A stretch of DNA of 64,000 nucleotides from MGIIb-O2 sp002494975 (lineage in GTDB: Archaea > Thermoplasmatota > Poseidoniia > Poseidoniales > Thalassarchaeaceae), in the NCBI GenBank assembly GCA_028355015.1, contig JAOMRN010000001.1:62001-126000 (forward strand), in the 5' to 3' direction. The notes under the pieces were generated by a model that did no database searches, was not told the DNA's origin, and was given only the letters and a program-made list of their open reading frames with translations. Position 1 is the first letter of the stretch, and each line of letters opens with the position of its first letter. Of the stretch, positions 59,632 through 64,000 are shown in pieces. Made by a program: the position numbers and the translations under genes.

Positions 59632-61283
59632 ATTTCTTTTCCTGCTGCCGCCATAAGAAGTCCTAGGAATGGTGGACTTGGTTTACCTGGTCTTGATTTA
59701 AATTCAGGATGGTATTGCGTGCCAACATAATATGGGTGGTCATTTAATTCCATGATTTCGCACCTTTGTCCTGTTTCATCTTTGCCAACATAAATTAAAC
59801 CAGCAGACTCTATTTGTTCAATTAATTCAGGATTAACTTCATACCTATGTCTATGTCTCTCATCAACATATGTTTTATTGCCATAAAGTCTCTTTATTTT
59901 GCAATCTTCGACTAAAAACGGTGTTGGTTTTGTACCTAGGCGCATTGTTCCACCCATATGTGTCTTGGAAATCTCGGGCATAAATACTACAGCAGGTTGA
60001 GGTGTGTTTTCATCAAATTCCGTAGAATTTGCATTTTCCATTCCTAGGACGTTTCTACAGAATTCTATTGTTGCAATCTGTAATCCTAAGCAAACTCCCA
60101 AGTATGGTATTTTATTTATTCTTGCATATTCTGCAGCCTTTATTTTCCCTTCGATTCCTCTTATGCCGAAACCTCCTGGAACAAGAATTCCATCGGCATT
60201 TTTTAGAACATCCCAGGCTTCAGAATATTTTTCAGGGTCTTCAGCCATTTTTTTATCATCCAAACTTTCGGATTCAATCCAATTTATTTCTAATTTCCTG
60301 TTGACCTCATATGAAGAATGCTGTAGAGCTTTAATTACACTAAGATACGAGTCTGAAAGACCCGTATATTTCCCTACCATTGCTATTTTTATTATTTCAT
60401 CCAAGTTATCGACAGTATCCGCCATCTTAATCCAGTCTTCGAGTAGTGGTCTTGAATCTGGTAATTCAAATCCTATTTCTTTTGCTAGAACTTTACTTAC
60501 TCCTTGCTCTTCTAGAAGTATTGGGATTCTGTATATGTTTGAAACATCATGTGCTGAAACCACAGCTTCTGGCGATACATGACAAAATGCAGCTAACTTT
60601 TCTCTTGTCTCGGTATTCAATGGATGTTCAGATCTACATACAAGGATATCTGGAATTATCCCCAGGCCTCTTAATTCTTTCACAGTATGTTGTGTTGGTT
60701 TGGTTTTTTGTTCGCCTACAGGGCCCATTACTGGCACTAAACTAACGTGTACAAAACAAATATTATCTTCCCCTACTCTAAATTGAAATTGCCTTAGTGC
60801 TTCAACAAAAGGGGCACTTTCAATATCTCCTACTGTACCGCCTAGTTCTATTACACAAGCATCAGGAATTTCTCCACTTCCATCACTGGATATATTTGCA
60901 ACTCTTTCTATCCACTCTTGTATTTCATTAGTAATATGAGGGATAACTTGAACAGTTTTACCAAGATAGTCACCTCTTCTCTCTCTTTCAATAACTGCTT
61001 GGTAGACTTTACCTGTTGTAATATTATTATCTTTGGTTAAAGAGATATCGAGAAATCTTTCATAATTCCCCAAATCCAAATCGACTTCTCCGCCATCATC
61101 TAGGACATAGACTTCTCCATGTTCGAAGGGCGACATAGTCCCAGCATCACAATTAAGATACGGATCTATTTTAACCGAAGTGACGCTTAGTCCAGCGGAT
61201 TTTAGCAATACGCCTATGCTACTCGCCGTTATTCCTTTACCTAGTCCTGACAAGACTCCTCCCGTTACAACAACATACTTCAT
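59628..61283 (-). CDS. pyrG: CTP synthase
   Basis: Makes CTP from UTP with glutamine. The synthase domain (about 1-270) starts VVTGGVLSGLGKGITASSIG, contains the P-loop and the conserved DPYLNCDAGTMSPFEHGEVYV. The glutaminase domain has the nucleophile in GVCLGLQIA and the His-Glu pair in QYHPEFKSRP near the end. A complete enzyme of 551 residues, of normal length. It is divergent from tdh; pyrBI and arcC are elsewhere in the window. Confidence 0.97.
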   Translation of the reverse strand: MKYVVVTGGVLSGLGKGITASSIGVLLKSAGLSVTSVKIDPYLNCDAGTMSPFEHGEVYVLDDGGEVDLDLGNYERFLDISLTKDNNITTGKVYQAVIERERRGDYLGKTVQVIPHITNEIQEWIERVANISSDGSGEIPDACVIELGGTVGDIESAPFVEALRQFQFRVGEDNICFVHVSLVPVMGPVGEQKTKPTQHTVKELRGLGIIPDILVCRSEHPLNTETREKLAAFCHVSPEAVVSAHDVSNIYRIPILLEEQGVSKVLAKEIGFELPDSRPLLEDWIKMADTVDNLDEIIKIAMVGKYTGLSDSYLSVIKALQHSSYEVNRKLEINWIESESLDDKKMAEDPEKYSEAWDVLKNADGILVPGGFGIRGIEGKIKAAEYARINKIPYLGVCLGLQIATIEFCRNVLGMENANSTEFDENTPQPAVVFMPEISKTHMGGTMRLGTKPTPFLVEDCKIKRLYGNKTYVDERHRHRYEVNPELIEQIESAGLIYVGKDETGQRCEIMELNDHPYYVGTQYHPEFKSRPGKPSPPFLGLLMAAAGKEI

Positions 61284-61393
61284 TCAATCAACGGGATTTG
61301 AAGCCAACGTGTCTCGCCTATCAACATTCCTTCTCCGGGCCTTATAGAATAGCCTTTGCTAAGTCTAAGTATCTCCTTCCTTCCCGATGGTAT

Positions 61394-62350
61394 ATGCCGG
61401 AGTCGGGGGAGGGTCGAATATTAGTAACGGGCGCTCTTGGACAAATCGGCACTGATTTAGTAGAGAATCTAAGAGAGATTTATGGTTCTGATAAGGTTCT
61501 AGCCAGCGATATCCGTGAAATATCTGGTCATCCTTCTGTATCAAGTGGCCCATTTACACTTCTTGACGTTCTCGATAGTGATAAAATACTCAAATTAGTA
61601 GAAAATGAAAACATCACAATAATTTATCATTTAGCAGCGATTCTTTCAGCCAAGGGGGAAGAAAAACCAGAATTATGCGAACTAATCAATGTAGGTGGAA
61701 CAAAAAATATCTTGGAAGCCGCTAGGAAAAATAAGATACGTGTATTTGTTCCTTCTTCAATCGCAGTTTTTGGCCCCGATGCTCCTAAACATGCTCCTCA
61801 ATTAACTCCTTTGAATCCTTCAACTAAGTATGGGATGACTAAAGTTGATTGCGAGATATTAGGGATGATATATTGGCAAAAGTATGGAGTTGATGTTAGA
61901 GGTATTAGATATCCAGGATTAATTTCTTGGAAATCTCCAGTCAGCGGCGGTACCACAGATTATGCAGTAGATATATTTCACTCTGCATTGTCCCCTAAAA
62001 AATCGTATAATTGCTTCTTGAGGGCTGATACCAAACTTCCTATGATGTATATGGAGGATGCAATCAGAGCTACAATTACGCTAATGAACCAACCTATTGA
62101 ATCTCTTAGTTCGGCACGTTGCGGATATAACATCTCAGGGCTTTCATTTACAGCAGAGGAATTATCTTCTGAAATTACTAATCATATTCCTGGATTTATT
62201 TGCAATTATCAACCTGATATTCGTCAGAATTATGCTGATTCATGGCCTGACTCAGTGGATGATGAGGTTGCAAAGAATGACTGGGAATGGAAACCTGAAT
62301 TTCAATTAGAAACATTAGTCAAAGACATGATTGAAAATTTAACAAAATAA
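61394..62350 (+). CDS. L-threonine 3-dehydrogenase, SDR type
   Basis: An extended short-chain dehydrogenase of about 318 residues. The NAD-binding motif is RILVTGALGQIGTDLVENL at the start, Tyr-x-x-x-Lys is YGMTKVD (about 152-158). PGLISWKSPVSGGTTDYAVD is typical of the threonine dehydrogenase branch. The reaction is oxidation of threonine to 2-amino-3-ketobutyrate. ATG 61394 fits the family N-terminus; the in-frame extension back to 61298 is unlike any SDR. Its end is 1 base from the convergent thermosome stop. Confidence 0.9.
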   Translation: MPESGEGRILVTGALGQIGTDLVENLREIYGSDKVLASDIREISGHPSVSSGPFTLLDVLDSDKILKLVENENITIIYHLAAILSAKGEEKPELCELINVGGTKNILEAARKNKIRVFVPSSIAVFGPDAPKHAPQLTPLNPSTKYGMTKVDCEILGMIYWQKYGVDVRGIRYPGLISWKSPVSGGTTDYAVDIFHSALSPKKSYNCFLRADTKLPMMYMEDAIRATITLMNQPIESLSSARCGYNISGLSFTAEELSSEITNHIPGFICNYQPDIRQNYADSWPDSVDDEVAKNDWEWKPEFQLETLVKDMIENLTK

Positions 62351-62351
62351 T

Positions 62352-63962
62352 CTAGTTTTCATCAATCTGATTGCTCCAATCTGGAGTCTCGGGACCTTGT
62401 TTTGCCCACAACACGTCGTCTATTCTTAGAACACTTATTGCAGCATCAGTGGCACCAATAATGGCATGTTTTGCTACGAAAATAGCATCGAAGATGCCTT
62501 TTTCATACATATCAGAAACTTCCCCTGAATTTCCATCAATACCAATCCACCCTCCATTCTTTTTATCTTTAGATTGAGCCGCAGACAGCGCTAAGAGTGT
62601 ATCAATTGGATCATGACCTGCATTTTGTGCTAGTGCCCTAGGGACAATTTCCAAGGCAGCGGCATAAGCTTCTATTGCCATTTGTTCTCTTCCTGAATGT
62701 GTAGTTGAAAATTGCCTCAATTTTCTTGCGAGATGTGTTTGTGTTGCTCCCCCACCGGGTAGAATTCGGTTCTCTTTTATTAGTCTATAACTAACGCCTA
62801 ATGCATCATCAAAGGCCCTACTTACCTCTTCTCTTATTTCTGGCGTTGAACCTCTAATTACCATCGTCATAGCTCCTCCTAATTCGCCTTCAATGGTAGT
62901 ATAATTAATTGAGCCAATATTTTTCTCCGAACGTGAAGAATAAACTCCAAGATTAGTCTTAAGAATTCTTTCTACATTACGAATCATGTCTGCACCAGTA
63001 AGCCTCGATAGACGTTCTAGATCATCTCTTTCAAATCTTCTGTAGGCAGTAATCCCTGCTTTTGAAAGCATAGGTATTGCCTCATCAGCAATGCCATCTC
63101 TAACTATTAGCAGGTCGATTTGCAACTCTTTTAGATGCGCTATCATAATTTGAAGATGATGATTATTTCTTTCATGAAATTCATTTAAGACGCCAAGGCT
63201 CCCCACTTCTATTTGAGCCTCTAATTCTAATTTTTTATTCTCTAATGAACCATCTAATATCGCGATATTCCCCCCCTCAGAGGATTTAGGCATATTATTA
63301 TCAATTCGTGTTTTAGCTAATATTAAAGCCGGAGATAGTTTACTGTCTAATGCCTTACCTCCGGATATTTGTAGTCTCTTTATTCGTAATCTTTCTAAGT
63401 CATTACCACCCTCTTCATCTAGTAAAGAATCTGCTGCTTCTAATGCTAATTCTGTTAAATGTGAAGAAAGTAAAGAATCTATTTTACCCTGTAAAGATGT
63501 AGTGACGACAGAATGTCTTAATTTTTTATCGCCTGCCACGCGTGCTAACGATTCTATTTCTCTCAGCGCCTCTTGATTAGCTATTCTGTATCCCTTAGTA
63601 ATTATGGATGGATGAATTCCAGAACGAACTAATTCTAGAGAATTTTGTAGCATTTCTGCCATTAATATTACTGTAGTAGTTGTCCCGTCTCGGGCCGATT
63701 TATCTTGTAAACTAGATGATGCAATCAATAGATTTGCAGTTGGGTGTTCAACTCTTGCAGTTTCAAGAACAGTCACTCCATCGTTTGTTACTATCGCCTC
63801 ACCTGAATCGTTTACAAGCATCTTGTCGAGACCTCTAGGCCCAAGTGTTGAGCGAACTGCATTTGAAAGAGATACTGCTGCTGCAACATTACGCACTAAA
63901 GCAGTACGGCCGTGTATACGGTCAGTATCTTCCAAAGCAACTTCATGTTCTGCATCTGCCAT
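62352..63962 (-). CDS. thermosome subunit (group II chaperonin)
   Basis: Group II chaperonin subunit of about 536 residues. Equatorial motifs are STLGPRGLDKMLV, NDGVTVLETARVEHPTANLL and SARDGTTTTVILMAEML (nucleotide binding, with the phosphate-binding GDGTTT seen as RDGTTT). PGGGATQTHLARKL and the C-terminal Gly-rich GGGWIG-like pattern follow. The first residue of GDGTT is changed to Arg, unusual in the family. GGGAGG 6 bases upstream supports ATG 63962 over an earlier in-frame Met at 63980. Its promoter lies at or beyond the window edge. Confidence 0.93.
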   Translation of the reverse strand: MADAEHEVALEDTDRIHGRTALVRNVAAAVSLSNAVRSTLGPRGLDKMLVNDSGEAIVTNDGVTVLETARVEHPTANLLIASSSLQDKSARDGTTTTVILMAEMLQNSLELVRSGIHPSIITKGYRIANQEALREIESLARVAGDKKLRHSVVTTSLQGKIDSLLSSHLTELALEAADSLLDEEGGNDLERLRIKRLQISGGKALDSKLSPALILAKTRIDNNMPKSSEGGNIAILDGSLENKKLELEAQIEVGSLGVLNEFHERNNHHLQIMIAHLKELQIDLLIVRDGIADEAIPMLSKAGITAYRRFERDDLERLSRLTGADMIRNVERILKTNLGVYSSRSEKNIGSINYTTIEGELGGAMTMVIRGSTPEIREEVSRAFDDALGVSYRLIKENRILPGGGATQTHLARKLRQFSTTHSGREQMAIEAYAAALEIVPRALAQNAGHDPIDTLLALSAAQSKDKKNGGWIGIDGNSGEVSDMYEKGIFDAIFVAKHAIIGATDAAISVLRIDDVLWAKQGPETPDWSNQIDEN

Positions 63963-64000
63963 GTAGTCCTCCCGACTCACTAACCTGATTTGAAATCGCT

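Overview
The window (about 37-40% GC by eye, densely coded, no gap above 300 bases) reads as a chromosomal segment of an uncultivated marine euryarchaeon, most likely Marine Group II (Poseidoniia). Archaeal markers are aIF1A, Rio1, a Dim2-like KH protein, a thermosome subunit, Cdc48/VAT, an Hjc-like resolvase, an MC1 chromosomal protein, an ER-type signal peptidase, DUF63 and a presenilin-family protease. These are mixed with bacterial-looking metabolic genes (complex I, a leucine-type carboxylase cluster, a mycobacterial Sdh1-like succinate dehydrogenase, bacterial-type ThrRS, TrhO). No rRNA, tRNA, CRISPR array, insertion sequence, integrase or phage gene was found.

Layout. 1-9000: end of a complex I operon, nuoH-I-J-J'-K-L-M-N, with tight start/stop overlaps. 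9045-12541: a translation/ribosome-assembly module (aIF1A, Rio1, KH protein) and a DUF63 membrane protein. 12602-17183: carboxyltransferase, enoyl-CoA hydratase, biotin carboxylase and BCCP, best read as leucine catabolism. 17267-24135: DUF4126 protein, SerRS, presenilin-like protease, FolC, a small membrane protein with an Asp-rich motif, a dCMP-deaminase-family enzyme and a two-TPM-domain secreted protein. 24184-27757: nucleotide-kinase-like P-loop protein and an Lhr-type helicase. 27825-32468: a PLC-like lipoprotein with Asp-rich calcium-type repeats, a membrane protein, signal peptidase and a site-2 protease. 32544-34777: small proteins, Hjc-like nuclease, macro-domain protein, Lrp/AsnC effector-domain protein and MC1. 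34845-38247: sdhCAB (minus strand). 38337-40102: a zinc-ribbon microprotein and an aldehyde dehydrogenase. 40243-46916: Cdc48, a PRC-barrel protein, then an envelope-type cluster (DUF4350-like, DUF58, polytopic protein). 46917-54628: small membrane protein, Ncs6/TtuA-like thiolase, pyrBI, a GHMP sugar kinase, a large secreted protein and a coiled-coil membrane protein. 54629-63962: trhO, thrS, carbamate kinase, NAD-kinase-like protein, CTP synthase, threonine dehydrogenase (SDR type) and a thermosome subunit.

Together the genes describe an aerobic or microaerobic heterotroph with a proton-pumping complex I, a menaquinone- or ubiquinone-linked succinate dehydrogenase and amino-acid catabolism, plus pyrimidine synthesis and an extensive set of exported or membrane-anchored proteins. 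The points most worth checking are large insertions in NuoH and NuoI, a repeated short motif in the tail of aIF1A, the Sdh1-type membrane anchor with conserved Cys/His, the Asp-rich calcium-type loops that recur in several unrelated envelope proteins, and the DUF4350-DUF58 cluster that sits beside Cdc48 with no MoxR gene.
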